Shown: positions 37,219 to 46,124 of the stretch, piece after piece
How positions within the stretch are numbered: the stretch's first letter is position 1
Layout: every line of letters begins with the position of its first letter
NCBI RefSeq assembly: GCF_003952505.1
Contig: NZ_CP034450.1
Coordinates: forward strand, 6,389,616 to 6,453,615
DNA: 64,000 nucleotides
Source of the DNA: Mesorhizobium sp. M4B.F.Ca.ET.058.02.1.1
Lineage (GTDB): Bacteria; Pseudomonadota; Alphaproteobacteria; Rhizobiales; Rhizobiaceae
Direction of reading: 5' to 3'
Program-made: the position numbers and the translations under genes
Notes under the pieces: model-generated
What the model was told of the DNA's origin: nothing
What the model saw: the letters and a program-made list of their open reading frames with translations, nothing else
Databases searched by the model: none

Positions 37219-38217
37219 CTAGTCGCTGCGCCTGAAATTGCGGATACGGTCGAACAGGACCGCGAGCAGGATGGCGCCGCCGATGAAGGTGCCTTGCCAG
37301 AAGGCGTTGATGCCGAGCAGGCCAAGGCTGTTGCGGATCACCTCGATCAGCGCCGCACCGACGATGGCGCCGAAGGCGGTGCCGACACCGCCGGCGAGAT
37401 TGGCGCCGCCGATGACGGTGGCGGCGATCACCTGCAATTCCATGCCGGTGCCGATGTTGGTGGTGACGGCGCCCAGCCAGCCGGTCTCGATGATGCCGGC
37501 AATGCCGGCCGCGAGCGCCGAGATCATGTAGACTGCGACCTTGATCTGCTTGACGGGAACACCGGTGAGCGTCGCCGCATGCTCGTTGCCGCCGATGGCG
37601 AAGATGTGCCGGCCGAACTTGGTCCAGCGCAGCGTGAAGCCGGTGATCAGCGCCAGAAGGATCATGTAGAGCACCGGATTGGCGATGCCGAACACCCAGG
37701 CGCCGCCGCCCAGCGCGAGCAGCTTGTCGTGGTCCGGACCGAACTGGAAGACGACCGTGTTGTTGGAGGCGACCATAGCGAGGCTGCGCGCGATGGACAG
37801 CATGCCGAGCGTCACCACGAACGGCGGAAAGCCGAGATACGCGATCAGAATGCCGTTGAAAGCGCCGATGACGAGCGCTGTCAGGATGGTGGCGAGGATG
37901 CCGACTTCGATGCCGTAGCCGGCATGCATGGTGACCGCCAGCACCATCGAGCACAGGCAAAGCACCGAGCCGACCGACAGGTCGATGCCGCCGGTGATGA
38001 TGACGAAGGTCATGCCGAGCGCGACGATGGCGACGAAGGTGATGTTGCGGGTGATGTTGTAGAGGTTCTTCTGCGTGGCGAAGGCGTCGGTGGCGAAGGA
38101 CAGGAACAGGCAGGCGAGGATCACCGCGATCACCACCCAGAAAGTCTGGCTGCCGAGCAGCCGCGACATGAAGGTGTGCTGCTTCTGCGCGATCGTCTGG
38201 TCAAGGGTGACTGCCAT
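37219..38217 (-). CDS. Sugar ABC transporter permease (RbsC/FrcC type)
   Basis: 332 residues with about eight membrane segments and the CUT2 signature region GGIDLSVGSVLCLCS, followed by NGILIAYLGFPPFVVTLGML. It makes a homodimeric channel for a monosaccharide. The gene follows the ATPase by 55 bases in a two-gene leftward operon whose binding protein is encoded divergently. The system resembles FrcBCA (fructose/mannose/ribose) of S. meliloti. Confidence 0.88.
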   Translation of the reverse strand: MAVTLDQTIAQKQHTFMSRLLGSQTFWVVIAVILACLFLSFATDAFATQKNLYNITRNITFVAIVALGMTFVIITGGIDLSVGSVLCLCSMVLAVTMHAGYGIEVGILATILTALVIGAFNGILIAYLGFPPFVVTLGMLSIARSLAMVASNNTVVFQFGPDHDKLLALGGGAWVFGIANPVLYMILLALITGFTLRWTKFGRHIFAIGGNEHAATLTGVPVKQIKVAVYMISALAAGIAGIIETGWLGAVTTNIGTGMELQVIAATVIGGANLAGGVGTAFGAIVGAALIEVIRNSLGLLGINAFWQGTFIGGAILLAVLFDRIRNFRRSD

Positions 38218-38272
38218 TATCGACCTTTCCTGCCGGGCCGCGCCAGCACCGTAAATTCCGGGGTTGCCGTGC

Positions 38273-39016
<744 letters not shown>

Positions 39017-39133
39017 CAGCGTTATGCCTCCCTGTTGCGGCCTGCGGTTCTGCCGCGGCCTCGCTCTCCCCAGCTCCTCCCCGGGAACGGCGATTTCGCG
39101 CATTTACGCTAATGCTCATGCAGGCGTCAATCA

Positions 39134-39187
39134 ATTGTCGGACGAATTGAAGACATGTTTTACCAAAAATCCGTTTTGTAGGACAAA
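39134..39187. promoter_or_regulatory. Two GntR-like operator candidates in a divergent promoter region
   Basis: The 449-base gap between the FrcA-like gene and the divergent binding-protein gene holds ATTGTCGGACGAAT (39134-39147) and the perfect inverted repeat TTTGT-AGG-ACAAA (39175-39187). Both resemble the palindrome TATTGT-CCG-ACAATA at 42444-42458. They fit FCD-type GntR operators and may bind the regulators encoded at 40637 and 43489. Confidence 0.5.
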
Positions 39188-39240
39188 TAGCAATTGACGT
39201 TGGCCGCAAGCCGATATTAGCTAAGCATCGGAGGAAGATC

Positions 39241-39417
39241 ATGCCGATCTTTGGACCCGGCTGGGCGGGCGGAATCGGCGGGCGCGATACCGGTCCGGGA
39301 CTTGGCGGCAGTTCTCGTCAGCGCGGTTCGGTATTGCATCTGGAAATGCTTATCGACCTGGACTGGCGGGGCACGAGCGCTCGTGAAACGATGCTCTGTT
39401 TTCGCGCACCGGGTTGA
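39241..39417 (+). CDS. Possible 58-residue small protein in the leader of the binding-protein gene
   Basis: An ATG preceded by CATCGGAGGAAGATC, a near-ideal ribosome-binding site, opens a frame of 58 codons beginning MPIFGPGWAGGIGG and ending CFRAPG. It lies 48 bases upstream of the sugar-binding-protein start, inside its probable transcript. I recognise no family, and composition is glycine- and arginine-rich. It could be a leader peptide, a remnant of a deleted gene or chance. Confidence 0.3.
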   Translation: MPIFGPGWAGGIGGRDTGPGLGGSSRQRGSVLHLEMLIDLDWRGTSARETMLCFRAPG

Positions 39418-39465
39418 TCTGCGTGGCGGGCACGCCGTGCCCGTCTGTTTCAAGGGAGGACTGAT

Positions 39466-40455
39466 ATGAGGAAATCACTTTTGCTCGCCGCTGCCGCCGT
39501 CATGGCGTTGGGCGCCGGGCCGGCACTGGCCAAGAAACAGCTCGTCATTGTGGTGAAGGGGCTCGACAACCCATTCTTCGAAGCCATCCACCAGGGCTGC
39601 GAGAAGTGGAACAAGGAAAACGCCAGCTCGGAATATGAATGCTTCTACACCGGCCCGGCATCGACTTCGGACGAGGCCGGCGAGGCCCAGATCGTGCAGG
39701 ACATGCTGAGCAAGCCCGACACGGTGGCGATGGCGATTTCGCCTTCGAATGCGCCGCTGATCGCGCAGACGATCAAGACCGCCAATCCCTCGATCCCGAT
39801 CATGACGGTCGATGCCGACCTTGCCAAGGAAGATGCGGGCCTTCGCAAGACCTATCTCGGCACCGACAACTATCTGATGGGCAAGAAGATTGGTGAATAC
39901 ATCAAGAAGGCCAAGCCCAATGGCGGCAAGATCTGCACCATCGAGGGCAATCCGGCGGCCGACAACATCCTGCGCCGCGCGCAAGGCATGCGTGACGCGC
40001 TGTCGGGCAAGGACGGTCTCGCCGCGCTTGCCGGCGAAGGCGGCTGGACGGAAGTCGCCGGCTGCCCGGTGTTCACCAATGACGACGGCGCCAAGGGCGT
40101 GCAGGCGATGACCGACATCCTCGCCGCAAATCCCGACCTCGACGCCTTCGGCATCATGGGCGGCTGGCCGCTGTTCGGCGCACCGCAGCCCTATCGCGAC
40201 CTGTTCAAGCCGATGGCCGACAAGATCGCCAGCAACGCCTTCGTCATCGGCGCCGCCGACACGATCGGCGACGAGGTGGCGATCGCCAGGGATGGACTGG
40301 TGACCGCGCTGGTCGGCCAGCGGCCGTTCGAAATGGGCTACAAGGCGCCGTCGGTGATGATCGACCTCATCGAAGGCAAGAAGGTCGACGACCCGGTCTT
40401 CACCGGTCTCGATGAATGCACCAAGGACACGGTCGACACCTGCATCCAGAAGTAG
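39466..40455 (+). CDS. Sugar ABC transporter substrate-binding protein
   Basis: 329 residues, signal peptide ending at ALAKK, mature domain a type I sugar-binding fold (LVIVVKGLDNPFFEAIHQGC, DADLAKEDAGLRKTYLGTDN, NPDLDAFGIMGGWPLFG). Internal Cys residues (EYECFYTG, KICTIEG, AGCPVF, DECTKDTVDTC) suggest disulfides in the periplasm. It delivers a monosaccharide to the FrcC/FrcA-like channel encoded divergently. It is followed by a strong hairpin. Confidence 0.9.
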   Translation: MRKSLLLAAAAVMALGAGPALAKKQLVIVVKGLDNPFFEAIHQGCEKWNKENASSEYECFYTGPASTSDEAGEAQIVQDMLSKPDTVAMAISPSNAPLIAQTIKTANPSIPIMTVDADLAKEDAGLRKTYLGTDNYLMGKKIGEYIKKAKPNGGKICTIEGNPAADNILRRAQGMRDALSGKDGLAALAGEGGWTEVAGCPVFTNDDGAKGVQAMTDILAANPDLDAFGIMGGWPLFGAPQPYRDLFKPMADKIASNAFVIGAADTIGDEVAIARDGLVTALVGQRPFEMGYKAPSVMIDLIEGKKVDDPVFTGLDECTKDTVDTCIQK

Positions 40456-40466
40456 GTCTCGATCTC

Positions 40467-40490
40467 GGGGTGCCCTTCGAAGGGCGCCCC
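40467..40490 (+). terminator. Stem-loop after the sugar-binding protein gene
   Basis: GGGGTGCCCTT and AAGGGCGCCCC form an 11-base stem (one G-T pair) with a 2-base turn, 11 bases after the stop. There is no T-tract, so it may act as a 3' stabilising hairpin or a weak terminator before the GntR gene. Confidence 0.5.
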
Positions 40491-40636
40491 GTCACTTCCC
40501 TCAGGGACAAGGACAGGCAGCGTTGTCGGGGCGGCAGTCTCCGGATTTGACGCGCCCATAGGTCGGCGAAGGCATCCGCGGGCGCGGACAATTCCGGACA
40601 GTTTCCACGCGACGGACTGACGATGCCGGAACGCCG

Positions 40637-41413
40637 ATGCCGGACGACAAATCAAGAAAACGCTCTGCCGGGACCACGGCCAGCCATCCACTTGTCGCTG
40701 TTCGGCGACCGGAGATGGCCTGGAACCCGGGCTCGAGCGTGCATGCCTCGCTTGCCAGCGAGATCGGTCTTCGGATCGTGCGCGGCGACTATCCGCCGGG
40801 CACCATCCTGCCCAACGAGGCCAAATGGTCGGAAACCTTCAACGTCAGCCGCTCGGCGGTGCGCGAGGCGATCAAGATGCTGATGGCCAAGAGCCTTCTG
40901 GCATCACGCCCCAAGATCGGAAGCTGGGTGGAGCCGAAGGAACGCTGGAACCTGCTCGACCGCGATGTGCTTGCCTGGTACGCGAGCGCGCCGGACCGCG
41001 AGCTGTTCCTGAAGACGGTGCAGGAATTCCGCCACATCATCGAACCGGAAGCCAGCGCCTTCGCCGCCATGCGCAGGAGCGAGGAGCAGATGGCCGAGAT
41101 CAGCCAGGCCTGCCGCGAGATGGGGGCTGCCACAAACCTGCAGGAGCGCACGCGCGCCGACACGCGCTTTCACCTCGCCATCCTCAGGGCATCGGGCAAC
41201 GAGCTGCTGGTGCCGCTCGGCGTGCTGATCGAATCGGCGCTCGACCATTTGTTCGTCTTCGTCACGCGCGAGCACAGCGACCAGCGGCGGGCGCAGTCGT
41301 TGCACGAGGCCATAGAGAAGAACATCCGCCTCAAGCGCCCGGCCGCCGCTCGAACCGCCGTGCACCGGCTGCTGGCCAACACCGACGAGGTCATCGAGCG
41401 GTCGCGGCGGTGA
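40637..41413 (+). CDS. GntR-family regulator, FadR/FCD subfamily (copy 1)
   Basis: 258 residues from ATG 40637. Winged HTH (ASLASEIGLRIVRGDYPPGT, WSETFNVSRSAVREAIKML) and an all-helical FCD domain with the metal/ligand residues in RTRADTRFHLAILRASGN and SLHEAIEKNI. It is about 88% identical (hand count over roughly 225 residues) to the GntR protein at 43489. Such proteins repress sugar-acid catabolism and transport. A half-site CGGACAAT lies 45 bases upstream of the start (40585-40592). Confidence 0.87.
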   Translation: MPDDKSRKRSAGTTASHPLVAVRRPEMAWNPGSSVHASLASEIGLRIVRGDYPPGTILPNEAKWSETFNVSRSAVREAIKMLMAKSLLASRPKIGSWVEPKERWNLLDRDVLAWYASAPDRELFLKTVQEFRHIIEPEASAFAAMRRSEEQMAEISQACREMGAATNLQERTRADTRFHLAILRASGNELLVPLGVLIESALDHLFVFVTREHSDQRRAQSLHEAIEKNIRLKRPAAARTAVHRLLANTDEVIERSRR

Positions 41414-41431
41414 CGCGAGGCCTTCCCGACT

Positions 41432-42370
41432 TCAAATCTTCTGCTTCACGCCATCTTTTGACGGCATCAGGTCGACGCCGTTGACCTTGCCGATATGGGT
41501 CGCCAGCATCGGCACGAACTGCTCGGCCGGGCCGGCGGCGAAGGCGCCGGCAAAGGCGTTCTTGGTGGCGTTGCCGAGCGGGTTGGCGATGCCGGCGGCG
41601 CCCGCCATGGATTCCAGATAGGTAAGGTCCTTGAAGGCGTTGGCGATGGAGAATTTATGCGCGTCCCGGTCGCCCTCCAGCGTCCACCGCATGAAGGTCT
41701 GGTAGAAGGGGCAGTCCATGCGGCCGTTGCGGATGACGCTGTCGAAACGCGGCGGCGAGATGCCGACCTTCTCGGCCAGCGCCAGCGCCTCGGAATAGAT
41801 CGCGGCGTAGCCCAGCGAGATGAAATTGTTGAGCAATTTCATGCGGTGGCCGTCGCCGGTGTCGCCGATATGGACGATGCGGCCGGCCCAGGTCTCGATC
41901 ACCGGCTTCACCCTGTTGAAAACCGGGTCGGGCGCACCGACCATGGCGTCCAGCGTGCCTTCCCAGGCCTCCTTCGGCGTGCGGCTAAGCGGCGCGTCGA
42001 CATAGTCGACGCCGAGCGCCTTGAGTTCGGCAGCCAGCGCCACCGTCGAGACCGGATCGGAGGTCGAGCAATCGACGACCACCGCGCCTTGCCTCAGGCC
42101 CTCCTTCAGGCCGCCGGGGCCGCGAATGATGGCTTCGACCTCGCGCGAGCCGGTGACGCAGATGAAGACGATGTCGGATGATGCCGCCACCTCGCGCGAT
42201 GTCGCCGCTTCTGTGGCGCCGCGACCAGCCAGGTCATCCGCCGGTTTGCGGTTCTTGCGGCCGAGGAAGGTCAGCGGATAGCCCTTGTCGACGATATTCT
42301 TGGCGATGCCGTGGCCCATCAGGCCCAAACCGATAAAGCCGATCCTCTCTCGCGCGGCGGTCGTGTTCAT
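41432..42370 (-). CDS. NAD(P)-dependent beta-hydroxyacid dehydrogenase (3-hydroxyisobutyrate dehydrogenase family)
   Basis: 312 residues from ATG 42370; an in-frame extension to 42472 crosses the operator palindrome. N-terminal Rossmann motif GFIGLGLMGHGIAKNI, substrate segment DAPLSRTPKEAWEG and catalytic Lys in RMKLLNNFISLG. Related enzymes reduce tartronate semialdehyde or oxidise L-threonate, D-glycerate or hydroxyisobutyrate. The DAPLSRTP replacement of the usual DAPVSGG places it outside the best-known subgroups. It is divergent from the epimerase/dehydrogenase gene; substrate unknown. Confidence 0.85.
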   Translation of the reverse strand: MNTTAARERIGFIGLGLMGHGIAKNIVDKGYPLTFLGRKNRKPADDLAGRGATEAATSREVAASSDIVFICVTGSREVEAIIRGPGGLKEGLRQGAVVVDCSTSDPVSTVALAAELKALGVDYVDAPLSRTPKEAWEGTLDAMVGAPDPVFNRVKPVIETWAGRIVHIGDTGDGHRMKLLNNFISLGYAAIYSEALALAEKVGISPPRFDSVIRNGRMDCPFYQTFMRWTLEGDRDAHKFSIANAFKDLTYLESMAGAAGIANPLGNATKNAFAGAFAAGPAEQFVPMLATHIGKVNGVDLMPSKDGVKQKI

Positions 42371-42443
42371 GTGCGTCTCGTCCTGTCTGAAAATTATCGA
42401 TAATTGCGCTGCCGTTCTTGCCGCATGCGCTCGCGGAATGCAA

Positions 42444-42458
42444 TATTGTCCGACAATA
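42444..42458. promoter_or_regulatory. Palindromic GntR operator (candidate)
   Basis: TATTGT-CCG-ACAATA is a perfect inverted repeat in the 119-base gap between the divergent dehydrogenase and epimerase genes. Size and TTGT/ACAA arms match operators of FadR/FCD-type GntR regulators. Two near-identical regulators of that type flank this gene pair. Confidence 0.65.
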
Positions 42459-42489
42459 CACATAGTCCCCAAGCGATGTGGAGAGCGAA

Positions 42490-43386
42490 ATGACGAAGCG
42501 GATCATGTTCACCGGTGGCAGCGGCAAGGCGGGGCGTCATGTCGTGCAATATCTGGTCGAGCATGGCTGCCAGGTGCTCAACATCGATACCAAGCCGCTC
42601 GACAATCCCAAGGTGCGCACGCTGATTACCGACATCACCGACAGCGGCCAGGTTTTCAACGCGCTGTCGAGCTATATGGGCCTGCATGAGTTCGACCCGT
42701 CGCTGCGTCCGCAGCCGGTCGACGCCGTTGTGCATTTCGCCGCCATCCCGCGCATCATGATCACGCCCGACAACGAGGTGTTCCGTATCAACGCGATGGG
42801 CACCTACAATGTCATCGAGGCGGCGGTGAAACTCGGCATCCGCAAGGTGGTGGTTGCGTCCAGCGAGACGACCTACGGGCTGGTCTTCGCCAACGAGCCG
42901 CGCGATCCCAAATATTTCCCGCTCGACGAGGAGTACGACGTCGATCCAATGGACAGCTACGCGCTGTCAAAGATCGTCAACGAAAAGACGGCGCGCGCCT
43001 TCGCGCAGCGCAACGGCACCGACATCTACGCCTTGCGCATCGGCAACGTCATTGAGCCGCATGAGTATTCGCTGTTCCCGAAATGGTTCGCCGATCCGGG
43101 CTTCCGCAAGCGGATCGCCTGGAGCTATGTCGACGCCCGCGACCTTGGCCAGATCACGCTCCGCGCCATCGAGAAGGACGGGCTCGGCTATCAGGTGTTC
43201 AACGCCGCCAACGACGACACCTCGTCCGACCTGCCGACAGCGGAACTCCTGAAGCGGTTCTATCCGAACGTGCCGGTCAAGGAGGAGTTCGGCGAATACG
43301 AGACGCTGCTCTCCAACCGCAAGGCGCGCGACCTGCTCGGCTTCCGTCCGGAGCACAGCTGGCGCAAATACGTCAAAACGGCATGA
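42490..43386 (+). CDS. NAD-dependent epimerase/dehydratase family protein (uronate-dehydrogenase-like)
   Basis: 298 residues from ATG 42490, 5 bases after GGAGAGCG; a GTG start four codons upstream is possible. Extended SDR: FTGGSGKAGRHV at the N-terminus, Ser in VVASSET and Tyr-x3-Lys in DSYALSKIV. The short length and GGSGKAGR motif recall uronate dehydrogenases, which oxidise uronic acids to lactones. Neighbours (sugar importer, hydroxyacid dehydrogenase, GntR regulators) fit sugar-acid metabolism. Sugar-nucleotide epimerase is a less likely alternative. Confidence 0.8.
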   Translation: MTKRIMFTGGSGKAGRHVVQYLVEHGCQVLNIDTKPLDNPKVRTLITDITDSGQVFNALSSYMGLHEFDPSLRPQPVDAVVHFAAIPRIMITPDNEVFRINAMGTYNVIEAAVKLGIRKVVVASSETTYGLVFANEPRDPKYFPLDEEYDVDPMDSYALSKIVNEKTARAFAQRNGTDIYALRIGNVIEPHEYSLFPKWFADPGFRKRIAWSYVDARDLGQITLRAIEKDGLGYQVFNAANDDTSSDLPTAELLKRFYPNVPVKEEFGEYETLLSNRKARDLLGFRPEHSWRKYVKTA

Positions 43387-43440
43387 TGGGGCGCAAAGCC
43401 GTGGCTGATCTGTGCACAGCCGCCGGCTTTGCGCTCCATC
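43385..43440 (+). terminator. Long stem-loop after the uronate-dehydrogenase-like gene
   Basis: The 17-base arms 43385-43401 and 43424-43440 pair with one mismatch (GGCGCAAAGCCG against CGGCTTTGCGC and flanks) around a 22-base loop. It starts at the stop codon. No T-tract follows; it most likely ends or stabilises the transcript. Confidence 0.6.
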
Positions 43441-43461
43441 AGCCTTGCCGTGCTTGACAGG

Positions 43462-43476
43462 GTCCGAAATCCGGAC
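43462..43476. promoter_or_regulatory. Inverted repeat upstream of GntR copy 2
   Basis: GTCCG-AAATC-CGGAC is a perfect 5-base inverted repeat that ends 12 bases before the ATG at 43489. It may be an autoregulatory site; its core differs from the TTGTCCGACAA palindrome but shares TCCG. Confidence 0.4.
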
Positions 43477-43488
43477 TTTCTGGGGCAG

Positions 43489-44265
43489 ATGCGGAACGGG
43501 AAGCCGAACAAGGAAAAATCACCGGAGCAGGCGGCGTCCGCCGAGCGCCAGGCCGCCATTCGCCGAGCCGATGCGCCGCGCATTCCGGGATCGAGCGTGC
43601 ATGCTTCGCTGGCCAGCGAGATCGGCCTTCGGATTGTGCGCGGCGACTATCCGCCGGGCACCATCCTGCCCAACGAGGCCAAATGGTCAGAGACCTTCGA
43701 CGTCAGCCGTTCGGCCGTGCGCGAGGCGATCAAGATGCTGATGGCCAAGAGCCTTTTGGCATCGCGTCCGAAGATCGGCAGCTGGGTGGAGCCGAAAGAG
43801 CGCTGGAACCTGCTCGACCGCGATGTGCTTGCCTGGTACGCAACGTCGCCGGACCGGGAGGTGTTCCTGAAAACGGTCCAGGAATTTCGCCACATCATCG
43901 AGCCGGAAGCGACGGCTTTCGCCGCGATGCGGCGTACCGAAGAACAGATGGCCGAGATCAGCCAGGCCTGCCGCGAGATGGGCGAGGCACCGACCCTGCA
44001 GGAGCGGACGCGCGCCGACACGCGCTTCCACCTCGCCATTCTCAGGGCATCGGGCAACGACTTGCTGGTGCCGCTTGGCGTGCTGATCGAATCCGCGTTC
44101 GACCATCTGTTCAGCTACACGACGCGAGAGGTCGACGACCTGCAACATGCGCAGAAGCTGCATGAGGCGATCGAGAAGAACATCCGTCTGCAGCGGCCGG
44201 ACGCGGCGCGCGCCGCGGTGCGCAAGCTGCTCGCCAACACCGATGACGTCATTAAATCGAGATAG
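43489..44265 (+). CDS. GntR-family regulator, FadR/FCD subfamily (copy 2)
   Basis: 258 residues from ATG 43489; a TTG start 20 codons upstream falls inside the terminator hairpin and is rejected. Same domains as the protein at 40637: HTH with FDVSRSAVREAIKML and an FCD domain with RTRADTRFHLAILRASGN. The copies differ mostly at the N-terminal tail and in a variable stretch of the ligand domain (about residues 205-222), so they may sense different inducers or form heterodimers. They lie in direct orientation about 2.9 kb apart. Confidence 0.86.
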   Translation: MRNGKPNKEKSPEQAASAERQAAIRRADAPRIPGSSVHASLASEIGLRIVRGDYPPGTILPNEAKWSETFDVSRSAVREAIKMLMAKSLLASRPKIGSWVEPKERWNLLDRDVLAWYATSPDREVFLKTVQEFRHIIEPEATAFAAMRRTEEQMAEISQACREMGEAPTLQERTRADTRFHLAILRASGNDLLVPLGVLIESAFDHLFSYTTREVDDLQHAQKLHEAIEKNIRLQRPDAARAAVRKLLANTDDVIKSR

Positions 44266-44285
44266 ACGACGCGACCCGAGCGAAA

Positions 44286-44573
44286 TCAATCGTCTCGCTC
44301 GCGGCCGAAAGCGGCGCGCAACTCGTCCTTGGCCTTCTCCAGCACTCGCTTGCGTTCCGCCGGCAGGTTGCTGCCGGCACGGTTGATGTAGAAGTTCAGC
44401 ATCGACATGGCAGACTGGAACGGCTCGGCCTTACGCCGGTCGCTGTGCTCGGCCGATCGCTTGAGCGAGGCGGCGATCTTCCTGGCGTCGTCGGATTCGA
44501 AAATATGCTCTTCGAGATCCAGCGCGTCGCTGTGCCCGGTCACCTCGGCCGACCATTTTCGTTTCGCGGTCAT
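44286..44573 (-). CDS. DUF3175-family small protein
   Basis: 95 residues from ATG 44573. Begins MTAKRKWSAEVTGHSDALDL, contains FESDDARKIAASLKRSAEHS and FQSAMSMLNFYINRAG, and ends with a Lys/Glu-rich helix. This matches the DUF3175 family of small, mostly helical bacterial proteins of unknown function. A longer in-frame extension toward 44834 is arginine-rich shadow. It converges with the GntR gene and diverges from the MFS transporter. Confidence 0.8.
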   Translation of the reverse strand: MTAKRKWSAEVTGHSDALDLEEHIFESDDARKIAASLKRSAEHSDRRKAEPFQSAMSMLNFYINRAGSNLPAERKRVLEKAKDELRAAFGRERDD

Positions 44574-44743
44574 GGCACCACTCCTTTCGTGACGGAAACT
44601 CAACGCGGCGATGTCTGTTCCCGCCGGATCCTGGTTTCTGGAGCGACGGATTTGCCTGTCGTGGCGCTGCTCGATGCCTGCCGATGGGCCGAATAGTGGA
44701 GCCGAACCGCTCGCTCCCAAGAACACCGCGGACAGGAAACGCC

Positions 44744-45976
44744 TTGGCCACCACCTTCTCCAGCAGCGCCCAGAGCCCAGACATCGACAGCGCCTATGCC
44801 TGGATGCGGCTCGCCATCTCGGTGGTTCTGGCAACGATCGGAGGTGTCGGCATGTGGGCGGTGGTCGTGGTGCTGCCGGCGGTGCAGGCGGAGTTCGGCG
44901 TCGACCGCGCCGCGGCCTCGATGCCCTATACCGCGACCATGGTCGGCTTTGCCGCCGGCAATGTGCTGGTCGGCCGCGCCATCGACCGGATGGGCTACTG
45001 GATCCCGGCGCTGGTCTCCGCGACGGCGCTCGGCGCCGGTTTCCTGCTCGCCTCGCTCACCAGTTCGATCCTCGGCTTCACCCTGGTCCAGGGGCTTCTG
45101 ATCGGCGTCGGGACGTCGGCGATCTTCGGTCCGCTGATCGCCGACATCTCGCATTGGTTCAACCGGCGCCGCGGCGTCGCGGTGACGGTGGCGGCATCGG
45201 GCAATTACCTCGCTGGGGCGGTCTGGCCCTTCATCATGCCGACGATCATGAGGGCGGAAGGCTGGCGCTTCACCTATGCGGCGATCGGCGTCGTCTGCCT
45301 GCTCACAATGGTGCCGCTGGTGCTGATGCTGCGGCGCGGCGCTCCGCATGAAGCGATGGCCGGCACTGCCGGCGGCCGTCCGGTGCGGCCGATCTCGCTG
45401 TCGCCGGCGGCGCTGCAGGTTCTGCTGGTCGTCGCCGGCTTCGGCTGCTGCATGGCGATGTCGATGCCGCAGGTGCACATCGTCGCCTATTGCATGGACC
45501 TCGGTTATGGCATGGCGCATGGCGCCGACATGCTGTCGATCATGCTGGCGGCGGGCGTCGCCAGCCGCATCGGCTCGGGCTTCCTTGCCGATCGCATCGG
45601 CGCGGTGAGGACGCTGCTGCTCGGCTCGGTGCTGCAATGCCTGTCACTGCTGTTCTACATCCCCTTCGACGGGCTTGCCTCGCTCTATGTCGTGTCGCTT
45701 GTCTTCGGCCTGTCGCAAGGCGGCATCGTGCCCTGTTATGCGATCATCATACGCGATTACATGCCGGCAAGGGAGGCTGGACAGCGCGTCGGCATCGTCA
45801 TGATGGCGACCATCTTCGGCATGGCGGTCGGCGGCTGGATGTCGGGCTGGATCTACGACCTCACCGGCTCCTATGCCGCGGCCTTCCTCAACGGCATCGC
45901 CTGGAACCTGGTGAATCTGGCGGCCATCCTCCTCCTGATGTGGAAGGCCCGGCGCAGTGCCCTGGCGATGGCCTGA
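44744..45976 (+). CDS. MFS transporter (12 TM)
   Basis: About 410 residues if started at TTG 44744 (AGGAAA five bases upstream); an ATG at 44684 would add 20 residues. Around 12 hydrophobic segments, with GFAAGNVLVGRAIDRMGYW between helices 2 and 3 and ISHWFNRRRGVAVTVAASGNYLAG, as in OxlT/MCT-like transporters of organic anions. The C-terminal half has the symmetric RIGSGFLADRIGAVRTL. Substrate unknown. It precedes a LacI regulator by about 150 bases. Confidence 0.85.
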   Translation: MATTFSSSAQSPDIDSAYAWMRLAISVVLATIGGVGMWAVVVVLPAVQAEFGVDRAAASMPYTATMVGFAAGNVLVGRAIDRMGYWIPALVSATALGAGFLLASLTSSILGFTLVQGLLIGVGTSAIFGPLIADISHWFNRRRGVAVTVAASGNYLAGAVWPFIMPTIMRAEGWRFTYAAIGVVCLLTMVPLVLMLRRGAPHEAMAGTAGGRPVRPISLSPAALQVLLVVAGFGCCMAMSMPQVHIVAYCMDLGYGMAHGADMLSIMLAAGVASRIGSGFLADRIGAVRTLLLGSVLQCLSLLFYIPFDGLASLYVVSLVFGLSQGGIVPCYAIIIRDYMPAREAGQRVGIVMMATIFGMAVGGWMSGWIYDLTGSYAAAFLNGIAWNLVNLAAILLLMWKARRSALAMA

Positions 45977-46124
45977 TGGCGGGCCGCACGGTGCCGGTCG
46001 CTTGACAAGGGCGGCAGGCTGCGCGACGCCAGATGGCGCGGCGAGGGACTGGCATGGCGATACCGACAAACACCATCGTTTCGCGGCCCAGCCTGGCTGA
46101 TGGCGCGGCATCGAGGGCAGGGCG

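Noticed and set aside
39217..39469. Overlapping reading frames on both strands (about 70-80 codons) in the sugar-transporter gap
   Set aside because: No ribosome-binding sites and they run through operator-like sequence; only the 39241 frame has a convincing start site.
43489..44265. Second GntR gene as an assembly duplicate of the first
   Set aside because: The copies differ at many positions, with their own upstream sequence and start region, so they are real paralogues.
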